64,000 nt of DNA from Nocardioides caeni (GCF_004912195.1 NZ_STGW01000017.1:1-64000), one strand, 5' to 3'; shown: positions 7,532 to 16,803, counted from the stretch's first letter. Notes: generated from the sequence alone by a model not told the origin. A program made the numbers and translations.

Positions 7532-9682
7532 ATGAGCCCGGACGACTCGGAGACCGTCACCCTCGCCACGGTCGGCAGCGCGCGCGAGCGTGCCGACGGC
7601 CACCTCCGCGCGCTGGTGGGTCGCGACGACGTCGCGCTCTATGACGACCAGTGGGCCGCGATCTCGGCGCTGGTCGAGGAGCGGCGCCGCGCCCTCGTGG
7701 TCCAGCGCACGGGCTGGGGCAAGTCGGCGGTCTACTTCGTCGCGACCCTGCTGCTGCGCGACCAGGGCGCGGGCCCGACCGTGATCATCTCCCCACTCCT
7801 GGCGCTGATGCGCAACCAGATCGCCGCGGCCGAGCGGGCCGGCATCCGCGCGGTCACGGTCAACTCGACCAATGTCGAGCAGTGGGACGACATCCACCGG
7901 ATGATCGCCGCCGGCGAGGTCGACGTACTCCTCGTCAGCCCGGAGCGTCTCAACAACCCGGGCTTCCGCGACGAGGTGCTGCCGCGGCTGGCGGCGACCT
8001 GCGGCCTGCTGGTCGTCGACGAGGCGCACTGCATCTCCGACTGGGGCCATGACTTCCGCCCGGACTACCGCCGCATCCGGACCCTGCTCGCCGACCTGCC
8101 CGCCGGGATCCCCGTGCTGGCGACCACGGCGACCGCCAACCAGCGGGTCACCGACGACGTCGCCGAGCAGCTCGGCGCCGACGCGCTGGTGCTGCGCGGC
8201 AGCCTCGACCGGGCCAGCCTGCGCCTCGGCGTGGTCCGGCTGCCGACCGCCGAGCAGCGGCTGGCCTGGCTGGCCGACCACCTGGCCGAGCAGCAGGGCA
8301 GCGGCATCGTCTACTGCCTGACCGTTGCCGCCACCCAGGAGGTCGCCGACTACCTCCGCTCGCGCGGGCACCAGGTGGCGGCCTACTCCGGCCAGACCGA
8401 GCAGACCGAGCGGCTCGCCCTCGAGCAGGCCCTCGTCAACGGCGAGGTCAAGGCGCTGGTCGCGACCAGCGCGCTCGGCATGGGCTTCGACGCCGCCCTC
8501 GGCTTCGTCGTCAACCTCGGCGCCCCCAACAGCCCGGTCGCCTACTACCAGCAGGTGGGTCGAGCCGGCCGCGGCGCCGTCGACTCCGCCGAGGTGGTCC
8601 TGCTGCCGGCCATCGAGGACCGCGACATCTGGCGCTACTTCGCCTCGCTCGCCTTCCCCGCCGAGGACCTCGTGCGGCAGACCCTCGACGTGCTCGCCGA
8701 GGAGGGACGGCCGATGAGCACTGCCGGGCTGGAGCCGCGCATCGACCTGACCCGCACCCGGCTGGAGACGATGCTCAAGGTGCTCGACGTCGACGGTGCC
8801 GTCCGGCGGGTGCGCGGCGGCTGGGAGTCGACGGGCCAGCCCTGGAGCTATGACGCCGACCGCTACGCGCGGGTGAGTGCCGCGCGGGAGGCCGAGCAGC
8901 AGGCGATGATCGACTACCTCGGCAGCGACGAGTGCCGGATGCGCTACCTGCGCCGCCAGCTCGACGACCCGGAGGTCCTCGCCGACCCGTCGTGGACCTG
9001 CGGCCGTTGCGACAACTGCGGCGGCATGGCGTTGTCGACGGAGGTCTCGCAGGCCGCCGTCGGCGCCGCGGCCGAGCGTCTGGCCCGCCCCGGCGTGCCG
9101 ATCGAGCCGCGCAAGCAGTGGCCCAGCGGACTGTCCTCGATCGGCCTCGGCTGGTCCGGCCGCATCAAGCCGCCCGCCGAGGAGGGCCGCGCCATCGCCC
9201 GCCTCACCGACCTCGGCCAGGGCAACGCGCTGCGCGAGCTCTTCCGTCCCGACGCCGACGGCCGGGCCGTCGACGGCCCGGTGCCCGAGGGGCTGGCCCG
9301 GGCCATGGTCGCGATGCTGCAGGACTGGCGCCCGCAGGTCGACGCCATCGTCGTGTGCGAGTCCGAGCGGCGTCCCCAGCTGACCACCGACCTCGCCGCC
9401 GGCCTGTCCCGCTTCCTCCAGGTCCCCGTCGTCGGCCGGTGGGCGATCGTCGACCCGGACGTCGCCCCCGACCGCGGCGCCACCAACTCCGCCCAGCGCG
9501 TCGCCGCCGTCGCCCGCCGCAGCGCGCTCCGGCTGGACGCGCCCGACGCCGTCGACGACCGTCGGGTGCTGCTGGTCGACGACCGGCTGGTGACCGGTTG
9601 GACGCTCACCCTCGCCGGCGTCGCCCTGTCCGAGGCAGGAGCGGCGGGCGTCGTACCCCTCGTGCTGGGGGTGGCGGGCTGA
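7532..9682 (+). CDS. RecQ-type ATP-dependent DNA helicase fused to a phosphoribosyltransferase-like domain
   Basis: A 716-aa protein. The N-terminal SF2 core has motif I RTGWGKS (K at about 64), DEAH box VVDEAHCISDWGH (about 161-171), motif III ATTATAN and motif VI QVGRAGR, all of RecQ type. A zinc-binding module (about 460-500) contains CGRCDNCGG. The last 150 residues are not RQC or HRDC: they carry VVCESERRPQL and VLLVDDRLVTGWTL, a pattern close to the PRPP loop of type I phosphoribosyltransferases (as in ComF). It should unwind DNA; the tail may bind a nucleotide rather than catalyse. The ATG at 7532 follows a TAGACA box by 7 nt (leaderless). Confidence 0.9.
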   Translation: MSPDDSETVTLATVGSARERADGHLRALVGRDDVALYDDQWAAISALVEERRRALVVQRTGWGKSAVYFVATLLLRDQGAGPTVIISPLLALMRNQIAAAERAGIRAVTVNSTNVEQWDDIHRMIAAGEVDVLLVSPERLNNPGFRDEVLPRLAATCGLLVVDEAHCISDWGHDFRPDYRRIRTLLADLPAGIPVLATTATANQRVTDDVAEQLGADALVLRGSLDRASLRLGVVRLPTAEQRLAWLADHLAEQQGSGIVYCLTVAATQEVADYLRSRGHQVAAYSGQTEQTERLALEQALVNGEVKALVATSALGMGFDAALGFVVNLGAPNSPVAYYQQVGRAGRGAVDSAEVVLLPAIEDRDIWRYFASLAFPAEDLVRQTLDVLAEEGRPMSTAGLEPRIDLTRTRLETMLKVLDVDGAVRRVRGGWESTGQPWSYDADRYARVSAAREAEQQAMIDYLGSDECRMRYLRRQLDDPEVLADPSWTCGRCDNCGGMALSTEVSQAAVGAAAERLARPGVPIEPRKQWPSGLSSIGLGWSGRIKPPAEEGRAIARLTDLGQGNALRELFRPDADGRAVDGPVPEGLARAMVAMLQDWRPQVDAIVVCESERRPQLTTDLAAGLSRFLQVPVVGRWAIVDPDVAPDRGATNSAQRVAAVARRSALRLDAPDAVDDRRVLLVDDRLVTGWTLTLAGVALSEAGAAGVVPLVLGVAG

Positions 9683-9707
9683 GGTGAATCTCCCCCTCGA
9701 CACGAAA

Positions 9708-9725
9708 TAGAACACGTTCTAGTCT
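9708..9725 (+). promoter_or_regulatory. KstR-type palindromic operator overlapping a leaderless promoter
   Basis: The palindrome TAGAACACGTTCTA (9708-9721) matches the known KstR consensus TnnAACnnGTTnnA at every fixed position. It overlaps the -10 box TAGTCT (9720-9725), which lies 7 nt before the ATG at 9733. A protein bound there would block RNA polymerase. KstR is the TetR-family repressor of sterol catabolism in mycobacteria and rhodococci; no kstR gene lies in the window. Confidence 0.75.
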
Positions 9726-9732
9726 CGCTCGC

Positions 9733-10791
9733 ATGAGCGCACGCCGGCCCGACCGCCCCCTCCGCGTCATCCAGTGGACCACCGGCAACATCGGACGACG
9801 CTCGGCCCACGCGATCCTCGCCCGGCCCGACCTCGAGCTGGTCGGGGTCTATGCACACGGCGCGGACAAGGTCGGCAAGGACGCCGCCGAGCTGTGCGGC
9901 TGGCCCGAGCCCACCGGGGTGGTCGCGACCGACGACGTGGCCGCGCTGCTGGCGCTCGAGCCCGACGCCTGCTGCTACAACCCCCTGTGGCCGAGCATCG
10001 ACGAGCTGGTCACTCTGCTCGAGGCGGGCATCAACGTCTGCACCAGCGCCGCGTGGATCACCGGCGGCAAGCAGACCCCCGAGGACCGCGCCCGGATCGA
10101 CAAGGCCTGTCAGCAGGGGCAGTCGACCATCTTCGGCAGCGGCGCCCACCCCGGCATGACCAATATGATCGGCATGGTCCTCAGCGGCTCGTGCGAGCGG
10201 GTCGACGAGATCCGGATCACCGAGTCGGTCGACTGCTCGACCTACGAGTCGGCGGGCACCCAGACCGCCATGGGCTTCTCGCAGGCGCCCGACACCCCGG
10301 GCCTCGCCGAGTCGGTGCGCCGCGAGAGCGAGGTCTTCGCCGAGTCCGCAGCGATGATGGCCGATGCGCTCGGCGTCACCCTCGACAGGCTGACCTTCGA
10401 CGTCGAGTTCACCACCGCCACCGGCCACTCCGACCTCGGCTTCATGGAGATCCCGGAGGGCACGGTCGCCGGCGTGATGGGCTACCACCGCGGCTGGGTC
10501 GGTGACCGCAACGTCGTCAGCGTCGGCTTCAACTGGACGATGGGCAGCCACGTCGAGCCGCCCAAGCCGCTCGCCCACGGCCACGTCATCCAGGTCTTCG
10601 GGGTGCCCAACATGCGCACCGTCGTGCAGTGCCTGCCGCCGAAGGACTGGACCGAGCCGGGCTACATGGGTCTGGGGATGATCTACACCGCCCTGCCCGT
10701 GACCAATGCCGTGCCGGCCGTGGTCGCCGCGCCGCCGGGCATCGTGACCCTCGCCGACCTGCCTCCGGTGACCGGCCGCGTCCTGCCCTGA
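9733..10791 (+). CDS. Dihydrodipicolinate-reductase-like NAD(P)-dependent dehydrogenase
   Basis: A 352-aa protein with an N-terminal Rossmann fold. The segment VIQWTTGNIGRRSAHAIL (about residues 12-30) is the dinucleotide-binding turn in the form seen in DapB-like and 2,4-diaminopentanoate-dehydrogenase-like proteins of actinobacteria. The C-terminal part is the long substrate domain of this subfamily and is unlike true DapB. The substrate is not known from sequence. The KstR-type operator over its promoter suggests induction with sterol or lipid catabolism. It is monocistronic and leaderless. It is not the lysine-pathway DapB, which is only about 250 aa. Confidence 0.82.
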   Translation: MSARRPDRPLRVIQWTTGNIGRRSAHAILARPDLELVGVYAHGADKVGKDAAELCGWPEPTGVVATDDVAALLALEPDACCYNPLWPSIDELVTLLEAGINVCTSAAWITGGKQTPEDRARIDKACQQGQSTIFGSGAHPGMTNMIGMVLSGSCERVDEIRITESVDCSTYESAGTQTAMGFSQAPDTPGLAESVRRESEVFAESAAMMADALGVTLDRLTFDVEFTTATGHSDLGFMEIPEGTVAGVMGYHRGWVGDRNVVSVGFNWTMGSHVEPPKPLAHGHVIQVFGVPNMRTVVQCLPPKDWTEPGYMGLGMIYTALPVTNAVPAVVAAPPGIVTLADLPPVTGRVLP

Positions 10792-10870
10792 ACCTTCCTG
10801 AGTCGCCCTGAGTCGCCCTCGGGCCGCCACCTCCCCGGTTTCGGGGAGAAGTCGCCCTAGATTGCTGGAC

Positions 10871-12274
10871 ATGACTGACGACGCCACCTCGGGCAGCACG
10901 GGCAGCACCCCGACCTCCGGCGGGGACGCGACTCCGCCTCCGCCTCCACCAGCGCCCAGCGATGCTCCCGCGCCGCCGGACTTCTCTCCCGACCGGACCG
11001 TGATGCGCCCGCGGCCCGACGCCGCGCCCGCGGCGCCACCCGCCGAGCCTGCCGCGCCCGTCGGTCCGGCCGCGCCCGGCTCGGGCAGCGAGGAGCCGCC
11101 ACCGGCCCATCGTGGCGCGGCAGCGCCGGAGGACGACGGCGGCCGGACCGTCGTCGCACCGGTCCGCGGCGCCCATGCCGCCCCCGAGGGGACACCCGAC
11201 CCGGCCTACGACCCCGCTGTCCTGGGCGCGGGCTCCGGCGGTCCGCCGTCCTGGGGCGACGACGCCGTGCTCGACCCGGACTTCCCCACCAGGGCCACCA
11301 AGGCCGGCATGACCGGCGCCGTCGTCGCGGTCGGCACCGGCCTCCTGGGCGCCGCGATCGTCATCTCGGTGTTCCGCAGCCGCTCGGGCGACGACGGTGA
11401 GCTCGACTGGTCCAACTACGGCGCCGGCCTCGCTGCCACGGCCGGCCTGCTGCTCATCGCGCTCCTGGGCGCGCTCGCGTCCCGCCGCGCCGGCGGCCGC
11501 GCCCGCGAGGAGGTCGTGACCTGGCCGGGCGTCGTCGGGATCCTCGGTGTCGCCGCGATGATCACGGTCGGGATCGACAAGGACGACAACTGGGTCGGCT
11601 ACCTGGTCGGCGGCGTGGTGGTCGCGCTGTCCGTCATCGGCTACGTCGCCGCCCGTCGCGCCGCGTTCATGGTGACGACGATCCTCGGACTCGCGCTCAT
11701 CTACGGATTGCTCTTCGACGACCTGCTGGCCGACAGCATCGACGGCGAGCACCAATCGGTGGTGGCCGCTGCGGTCGTCGGGGTCTTCGTGCTCGCCGTG
11801 ACGCTGCTGGGCTGGATGCTTCCGAGCCGGGCCGTGACCGGCGTCGTGGTCGGTGCGATGGGTCTGGCGTCGTACGTCGGCATCATGCTGATCTTCGTCG
11901 CGACCCGCCTCCTGAGCGGGTTCTTCGGATTCATGGCGATGGGTGGCGGGGGCGACCCGTTCGCCGACCCGATGCCGGAGGATCTTGGCTTCGTCGAGGC
12001 GGACGTGTGGTGGGTGCTGGCCTTCGCGGCTGTCCTCACGATCGTGTGGGGTGTGGCGGCGTCGATCACCAACCACTCCGGCTTCAGCATCCTCGCCATC
12101 GCGATGCCGGCCATCACCGTCCCACTCGCCTCGGTCGCGCTCGCGGCCGAGCACCCGACCTGGTGGTCGGCCATCGTCGGCGCCGCCGGGGGCGTGCTGC
12201 TGCTCGGTGGCCTGCTCGTCGCGCGGCTGCGCGGCCGATCGACCGCGGCCCAGGCGGATCCAGTGTCCTCGTGA
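10871..12274 (+). CDS. Multi-pass membrane protein with a proline-rich N-terminal tail
   Basis: A 467-aa protein of unknown function. Residues 1 to about 140 are a disordered Pro/Ala/Gly tail. The rest holds about nine or ten hydrophobic spans, beginning with AGMTGAVVAVGTGLLGAA and ending with GAAGGVLLLGGLLVARLRG. No transporter or enzyme motif is recognised. The long cytoplasmic tail resembles those of actinobacterial membrane proteins handled by Ser/Thr kinases, but that is only a resemblance. The start at ATG 10871 follows a TAGATT box (10858-10863) by 7 nt. The short space before it carries three GTCGCCCT direct repeats (10802, 10812, 10851). Confidence 0.7.
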   Translation: MTDDATSGSTGSTPTSGGDATPPPPPPAPSDAPAPPDFSPDRTVMRPRPDAAPAAPPAEPAAPVGPAAPGSGSEEPPPAHRGAAAPEDDGGRTVVAPVRGAHAAPEGTPDPAYDPAVLGAGSGGPPSWGDDAVLDPDFPTRATKAGMTGAVVAVGTGLLGAAIVISVFRSRSGDDGELDWSNYGAGLAATAGLLLIALLGALASRRAGGRAREEVVTWPGVVGILGVAAMITVGIDKDDNWVGYLVGGVVVALSVIGYVAARRAAFMVTTILGLALIYGLLFDDLLADSIDGEHQSVVAAAVVGVFVLAVTLLGWMLPSRAVTGVVVGAMGLASYVGIMLIFVATRLLSGFFGFMAMGGGGDPFADPMPEDLGFVEADVWWVLAFAAVLTIVWGVAASITNHSGFSILAIAMPAITVPLASVALAAEHPTWWSAIVGAAGGVLLLGGLLVARLRGRSTAAQADPVSS

Positions 12275-12338
12275 GACGACGAGCCGACGGGGCCGGCGCC
12301 GGGAACTCGGTGTCGGCCCCACCCGTTAGCGTCCCTTT

Positions 12339-15266
12339 GTGAGCTTCGTACCCGTGACCGGCCCGGCGACCTTCCGGGCCGGGCGACCCGCACGGGACGG
12401 ATCGATCGAGTTCCGGTCCGCAGCGCCGGACGGGGCCGACGGGGCCGACGGCCGGGTGGTCGCGCTGCCACTGCGGGCGGCGCTCCCGGTGCTGCACCGC
12501 GCCCGCGACGACCGCGACGCCCACCCGAGCGTGCTCCTGCTCAGCAGTGCCGCGCTGCTCGGGCTGCGGCTGGTCGCGGCCGGGCGGATCGCTCCCGACG
12601 ACGACCAGCCGGGGTGGCGGGTCGCCGAGCTCGACGATCGCGACCGTGAGGCGGTCGACCGTCTCCTCCTCGCCCGGACGTACGACGGCCTCGACCCCGC
12701 CGACGCCCGCGTCATCGTCGAGGGCGTGCTCGACGGGGTGGCCGACACGATGACGCGCGCCGCGCCCGTGGCCCGCCCCCGGACCCGCCGCCCGGCCTCC
12801 GCGCCGTCGTCCCCTGCTCCGGGCGGCGACCAGTCGGCCGTCGCGCCGGAGTCGTTCGCCGAGCGTGTCCGTGCCCGGCTCGCGGCCCGGGTGGAGGCCG
12901 AGCAGCGGGCCGCGTCGGTCGCCGCGCTCCCCGAGCTGGTGCGGGTCTCGTTGCGCGTCGAGGCCGACGAGGGCGAGCTCGAGGCCGGGTCGGTGCGCCT
13001 GGTCGTGCAGGTGCACGACGAGCGCGACCCGATGCACGTGTGTGACGCCGGCGTGCTGTGGTCGGCCGACCCGGACGACCCCGAGGTCGCGGAGAGCCAC
13101 GGCTTCGGTCCGCGGGCCCGCATCCATGCGGGCATCGCGCTGCGCGGAGCCGCGGAGGCCTGGCCGGTCCTCGACCGGCTGCTGGCGCTGGCCGTGCCCG
13201 ACGAGATCACCCTCGACGGCGACGAGATCGCCAGCCTCCTCGGTCATGTCGGCGCCCTGCGGGACGCGCGCGTCGACGTGCACTGGCCGCGTGGGCTCGG
13301 CCCGCGACTCACGACCCGCGCCGTGCTCGACCGGCGCCCCGATCCGTTGGGTCCGGCCGGTCGCCAGGACCCGGCCGAGCTGCCCTTCCAGGACAGCCCG
13401 TTCTCGATGGACGGCCTGTTCTCCTTCTCCTGGCAGGTCGCGCTCGGCGACGACGCGCTCACCGACGCGGAGATGGACGAGCTGGCGCGGGCCGCCAGCC
13501 CCGTCATCAAGCTGCGCGGGGCATGGACGATCGTCGACCCCACCGTGGCGCTGCGCGCGCGCAAGCGGCTGATCCGCAAGGCCACCGGCGCGCAGGCGCT
13601 CGCTGCCGCGCTCACGGGCGTCACCGAGCTCCCGGCCGACGGTGAGGCGGAGTCGTCCTCGACGCAGGTGATCGTGGGCGCGCGGCTCCTGGACGTGCGC
13701 GAGCAGGTGCTCGCCGCCGCGACGCGCGACCCGCTCCCCGCGCCTGCCGGCCTCGCCGCGTCCCTGCGCGACTACCAGCGTCAGGGGCTGACCTGGCTGG
13801 CCGACCTGACCGGCCTCGGGCTGGGCGCCTGCCTCGCCGACGACATGGGCCTGGGCAAGACGATCACGCTCATCGCGCTCCACCTGCACCGGCTCGAGAC
13901 CGGCGCCGCGGCCGGCCGTCCCACCCTCGTGGTCTGTCCCGCCAGTCTCCTCGGCAACTGGGAGGCGGAGATCCGGCGCTTCGCGCCCGACTGCCCCGTC
14001 CGCCGGTTCCACGGCTCCGCACGCGAGCTGCCCGGCGCGTCCGAGGCGGCCGATGAGTCGGTGCTGGTCGGTGTGACCAAGGGAGCGGGCTTCGTGCTCA
14101 CCACCTATGGCACCCTGCGCCGCGACGACGGTGCGGACGGCGCGCTCGCCGCGATCGACTGGGACCTCGTCGTCGCCGACGAGGCGCAGCACGTCAAGAA
14201 CTCCCGGACCTCGACCGCGCGCGCCCTGCGCAAGGTGCCCTCGCGCGCCCGCGTCGCCCTGACCGGCACGCCGGTGGAGAACGACCTCACCGAGCTGTGG
14301 TCGATCCTCGACTGGTGCGTGCCCGGCCTGCTCGGCAGCCGCCAGGCGTTCCGGCGGGTCTGGGCGGCACCGATCGAGTCGGGCGCGGAGCCGACCAAGG
14401 CGCGCCAGTTCGCCGACCTCATCGGCCCGTTCCTGCTGCGGCGCCGCAAGTCCGACCCCGGCATCGCCCCCGAGCTGCCCGCCAAGACCGAGACCGACCA
14501 CCTGCTGTCGCTCACCCGCGAGCAGGTCGTGCTCTATGAGGGCTTCGTCCGGGACACCATGGAGCGGATCGAGGCGCTGCCGGCCGACGACCCGCGCCGT
14601 CGGGGCCTCGTCCTCGCGCTGCTGACCGGCCTCAAGCAGATCTGCAACCATCCGGCGCAGTTCCTCAAGCAGGAGTCGGCCCGTCTCGTCGGCCGCTCGG
14701 AGAAGGTGGAGCTCCTCGAGGAGCTCGTCTCCACGGTCGTCGCCGAGGGCGGTGCCCTCCTCGTCTTCACGCAGTACGTCGCCATGGGCCGCCTGATCGA
14801 GCGGCACCTCGCCGACATCGGGATGCCCCACCAGTTCCTGCACGGACAGACTCCGGTGCGCGAGCGGGAGGCGATGGTGGCGCGCTTCCAGGCCGGCGAG
14901 GTGCCGGTGTTCCTGCTGTCCCTCAAGGCCGGCGGCACCGGCCTCAACCTGACCCGCGCCGACCACGTCGTCCACGTCGACCGGTGGTGGAACCCGGCCG
15001 TCGAGGAGCAGGCCACCGACCGCGCCTACCGGATCGGGCAGACCCGGCCGGTGCAGGTGCACCGGATGACGGCGCAGGGCACGATCGAGGAGCGGGTCGC
15101 GGCGCTGCTGGGTCGCAAGCGCCAGCTCGCCGACGCCGTGCTGGCCCGCGGTGACGCTGCCCTCACCGAGCTCGGCAACGCCGAGCTGCGCGACCTCGTC
15201 ACCCTGCGCACCGACCAGCGCCGCCAGCAGATCCTCGACGACCTCCGCGCCCGGGAGGAGGGATGA
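12339..15266 (+). CDS. SNF2-family DEAD/DEAH helicase-like ATPase (HelZ-like)
   Basis: A 975-aa protein. The N-terminal half is the SNF2-associated region (DUF3670 type). The C-terminal half is a complete Snf2 motor with Walker A DDMGLGKTITL, DEAQ box VVADEAQHVKNS, the TGTPVENDLTELWS segment, and a helicase C lobe ending in TDRAYRIGQTRPVQVHR. Snf2 ATPases translocate on double-stranded DNA and remodel bound protein. The GTG at 12339 lies 6 nt after a TAGCGT box (leaderless). It overlaps the next gene by 4 nt. The same pair (Snf2 ATPase plus SWIM protein) occurs in Mycobacterium (Rv2101-Rv2102), so the two products probably act together. Confidence 0.92.
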   Translation: MSFVPVTGPATFRAGRPARDGSIEFRSAAPDGADGADGRVVALPLRAALPVLHRARDDRDAHPSVLLLSSAALLGLRLVAAGRIAPDDDQPGWRVAELDDRDREAVDRLLLARTYDGLDPADARVIVEGVLDGVADTMTRAAPVARPRTRRPASAPSSPAPGGDQSAVAPESFAERVRARLAARVEAEQRAASVAALPELVRVSLRVEADEGELEAGSVRLVVQVHDERDPMHVCDAGVLWSADPDDPEVAESHGFGPRARIHAGIALRGAAEAWPVLDRLLALAVPDEITLDGDEIASLLGHVGALRDARVDVHWPRGLGPRLTTRAVLDRRPDPLGPAGRQDPAELPFQDSPFSMDGLFSFSWQVALGDDALTDAEMDELARAASPVIKLRGAWTIVDPTVALRARKRLIRKATGAQALAAALTGVTELPADGEAESSSTQVIVGARLLDVREQVLAAATRDPLPAPAGLAASLRDYQRQGLTWLADLTGLGLGACLADDMGLGKTITLIALHLHRLETGAAAGRPTLVVCPASLLGNWEAEIRRFAPDCPVRRFHGSARELPGASEAADESVLVGVTKGAGFVLTTYGTLRRDDGADGALAAIDWDLVVADEAQHVKNSRTSTARALRKVPSRARVALTGTPVENDLTELWSILDWCVPGLLGSRQAFRRVWAAPIESGAEPTKARQFADLIGPFLLRRRKSDPGIAPELPAKTETDHLLSLTREQVVLYEGFVRDTMERIEALPADDPRRRGLVLALLTGLKQICNHPAQFLKQESARLVGRSEKVELLEELVSTVVAEGGALLVFTQYVAMGRLIERHLADIGMPHQFLHGQTPVREREAMVARFQAGEVPVFLLSLKAGGTGLNLTRADHVVHVDRWWNPAVEEQATDRAYRIGQTRPVQVHRMTAQGTIEERVAALLGRKRQLADAVLARGDAALTELGNAELRDLVTLRTDQRRQQILDDLRAREEG

Positions 15267-15916
15267 GGACGACCTACGTGCGGCAGGCGCCACCCCGGCG
15301 GGGGGTCCGGTCGTGGTGGGGCAAGGCCTGGCTGCGGGCGGCCGAGGAGGCGGCGTACTCCGAGGCGGAGCTGAAGCCGGGTCGCGTCCTCGCCCGTCGC
15401 GGAGAGGTCGGCGGGATCACCGTCGACGCGGGGGCGCTGCTCGCGGCGGTCCGCGACGGTGACGACGCATGGACGGTCGAGGTCGCCGTGCCCGTGCTCG
15501 ACGAGACCGGCCATGCGGCCTTCCTGGAGGCCGTGGCGGCCGAGTCGGGCCGGATCCCCGAGCTCTTCGCCGGCAACCTGCCGCACGAGCTCGTCGAGCA
15601 CGCGGAGGAGGTCGGCGTGGAGCTGCTGCCCTATGGCGGCGAGCTCGCGTCGACCTGCACGTGCCCGCACTACCTCGACCCGTGCGCCCACGCGGTCGCC
15701 GTCCTGCTGCAGACCGGCTGGCTGGTCGACGCCGACCCGCTGGTCCTGCTGGCCGTGCGCGGCGTCTCCCGCGACGACCTGCTCACCGCTCGGCCCGTCC
15801 CGCCTCCGGCGGCCGAGGCCGCAGGGCCGGGTGTCCTCGACCTGGCCGACGACGTCGAGGTGGCCGTCGACGCCGCGCTCCGGGCCCGGCAGCTGCTCGA
15901 CGAGCTCGACGACTGA
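15263..15916 (+). CDS. SWIM zinc-finger protein, partner of the SNF2 ATPase
   Basis: A 217-aa protein with a SWIM-type zinc finger, CTCPHYLDPCAHAVAVL (about residues 133-149). The spacing CxC-x6-CxH defines the family, which binds DNA or protein. The N-terminal 120 residues start with a WWGKAWLRA motif typical of these helicase-linked SWIM proteins. The ATG overlaps the helicase stop (ATGA at 15263-15266), indicating translational coupling. The C-terminal 40 residues are low complexity. The next gene converges with a 1-bp gap. Confidence 0.88.
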   Translation: MRTTYVRQAPPRRGVRSWWGKAWLRAAEEAAYSEAELKPGRVLARRGEVGGITVDAGALLAAVRDGDDAWTVEVAVPVLDETGHAAFLEAVAAESGRIPELFAGNLPHELVEHAEEVGVELLPYGGELASTCTCPHYLDPCAHAVAVLLQTGWLVDADPLVLLAVRGVSRDDLLTARPVPPPAAEAAGPGVLDLADDVEVAVDAALRARQLLDELDD

Positions 15917-15917
15917 C

Positions 15918-16760
15918 TCAGGCGGAGGCCGGCGGGTCGACGAAGATGTCGTACTCCAGCTCGCCGCTGCCGCCGTACGCCGACAGGTCGGTCACGCCCG
16001 CCTCGGCGAGGACGTCGACGTCGATGAACGTGTGCCCGGTGCAGGTCGCCGACGGCCGGGTCAGGATCTCGACGGCGGCGTCGGCGACGATCTCGGGGGT
16101 GCGGGCCCGCTGGATCGCGGCGTCGCCGCCGAGCAGGTTCTGCACCGCCGCGGTCGCGATGAGTGTCTGCGGCCACAGGCAATTGGCGGCCACGCCGTGC
16201 TCGGCGTACTCCGCCGCCCAGCCCAGGGTCAGCAGGGACATGCCGTACTTCGCCAGCGTGTAGGCCGGGTGCGCGCCGAGCCACTCGGGCGACATGTTCA
16301 GCGGCGGCGACAGTGAGAGCAGGTGGGCGTTGTCGCTCTCGCGCAGGTGCGGCAGGCAGGCGCGGGAGAGCAGGTAGGTGCCGCGGAGCTGGATCGACGT
16401 CATCAGGTCGAAGCGCTTGACCGGCAGCTCCTCGGTCGGGGCGAGGGCGATGGCCGAGGCGTTGTTGACGCAGATGTCGATCCCGCCGAAGCGCTCGACC
16501 GTCTGCGCGACGGCCCGGGCGACCGAGTCCTCGTCACGGACGTCACCGACGATCGCCAGCGCCTGACCGCCGGCCGCCTCGATCTCGGCGGCTGCGGTGT
16601 GGACCGTCCCGGGCAGACGCGGGTCCGGCGCGTCGGTCTTGGCGAGCAGGGCGACGTTGGCGCCCTCCCGGGCAGCGGCGATGCCGATGGCGAGGCCGAT
16701 GCCGCGGCTGCCGCCGGACATGATCAGGGTGCGCCCGGTCAGGCGCTGCGTGGAGGTCAT
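15918..16760 (-). CDS. Short-chain dehydrogenase/reductase, HSDL2-like
   Basis: A 280-aa classical SDR. The cofactor loop is SGGSRGIGLAIG (TGxxxGxG type), followed by CVNNASAI. The catalytic Ser is in LSLSPPLN and the catalytic YxxxK is YTLAKYG. The long insert before the active site and the WPQTLIATAAV segment match HSDL2-like oxidoreductases of fatty-acid metabolism. The ATG at 16760 is chosen because a minus-strand TAATGT box (16769-16774) lies 8 nt upstream; an in-frame ATG at 16772 would overlap that box. It diverges from a PaaX-type regulator across a short region containing a palindrome, so that protein may regulate it. Confidence 0.87.
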   Translation of the reverse strand: MTSTQRLTGRTLIMSGGSRGIGLAIGIAAAREGANVALLAKTDAPDPRLPGTVHTAAAEIEAAGGQALAIVGDVRDEDSVARAVAQTVERFGGIDICVNNASAIALAPTEELPVKRFDLMTSIQLRGTYLLSRACLPHLRESDNAHLLSLSPPLNMSPEWLGAHPAYTLAKYGMSLLTLGWAAEYAEHGVAANCLWPQTLIATAAVQNLLGGDAAIQRARTPEIVADAAVEILTRPSATCTGHTFIDVDVLAEAGVTDLSAYGGSGELEYDIFVDPPASA

Positions 16761-16784
16761 GGCGCCGGACATTACACATCGGGA

Positions 16785-16803
16785 ACATTCGCGGAAAGAA
16801 TGT
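16785..16803. promoter_or_regulatory. Palindrome between divergent SDR and PaaX genes
   Basis: The inverted repeat ACATTC-N7-GAATGT lies just upstream of the minus-strand SDR -10 box and 43 bp before the PaaX -10 box. The position suits an operator used by the divergent PaaX-type regulator. This is inferred from symmetry and location only. Confidence 0.5.

Noticed and set aside
12114..15293. A 1059-codon minus-strand reading frame antisense to the SNF2 helicase
   Set aside because: The same GC3 shadow effect. The plus-strand frame has all helicase motifs in order; this one has none.
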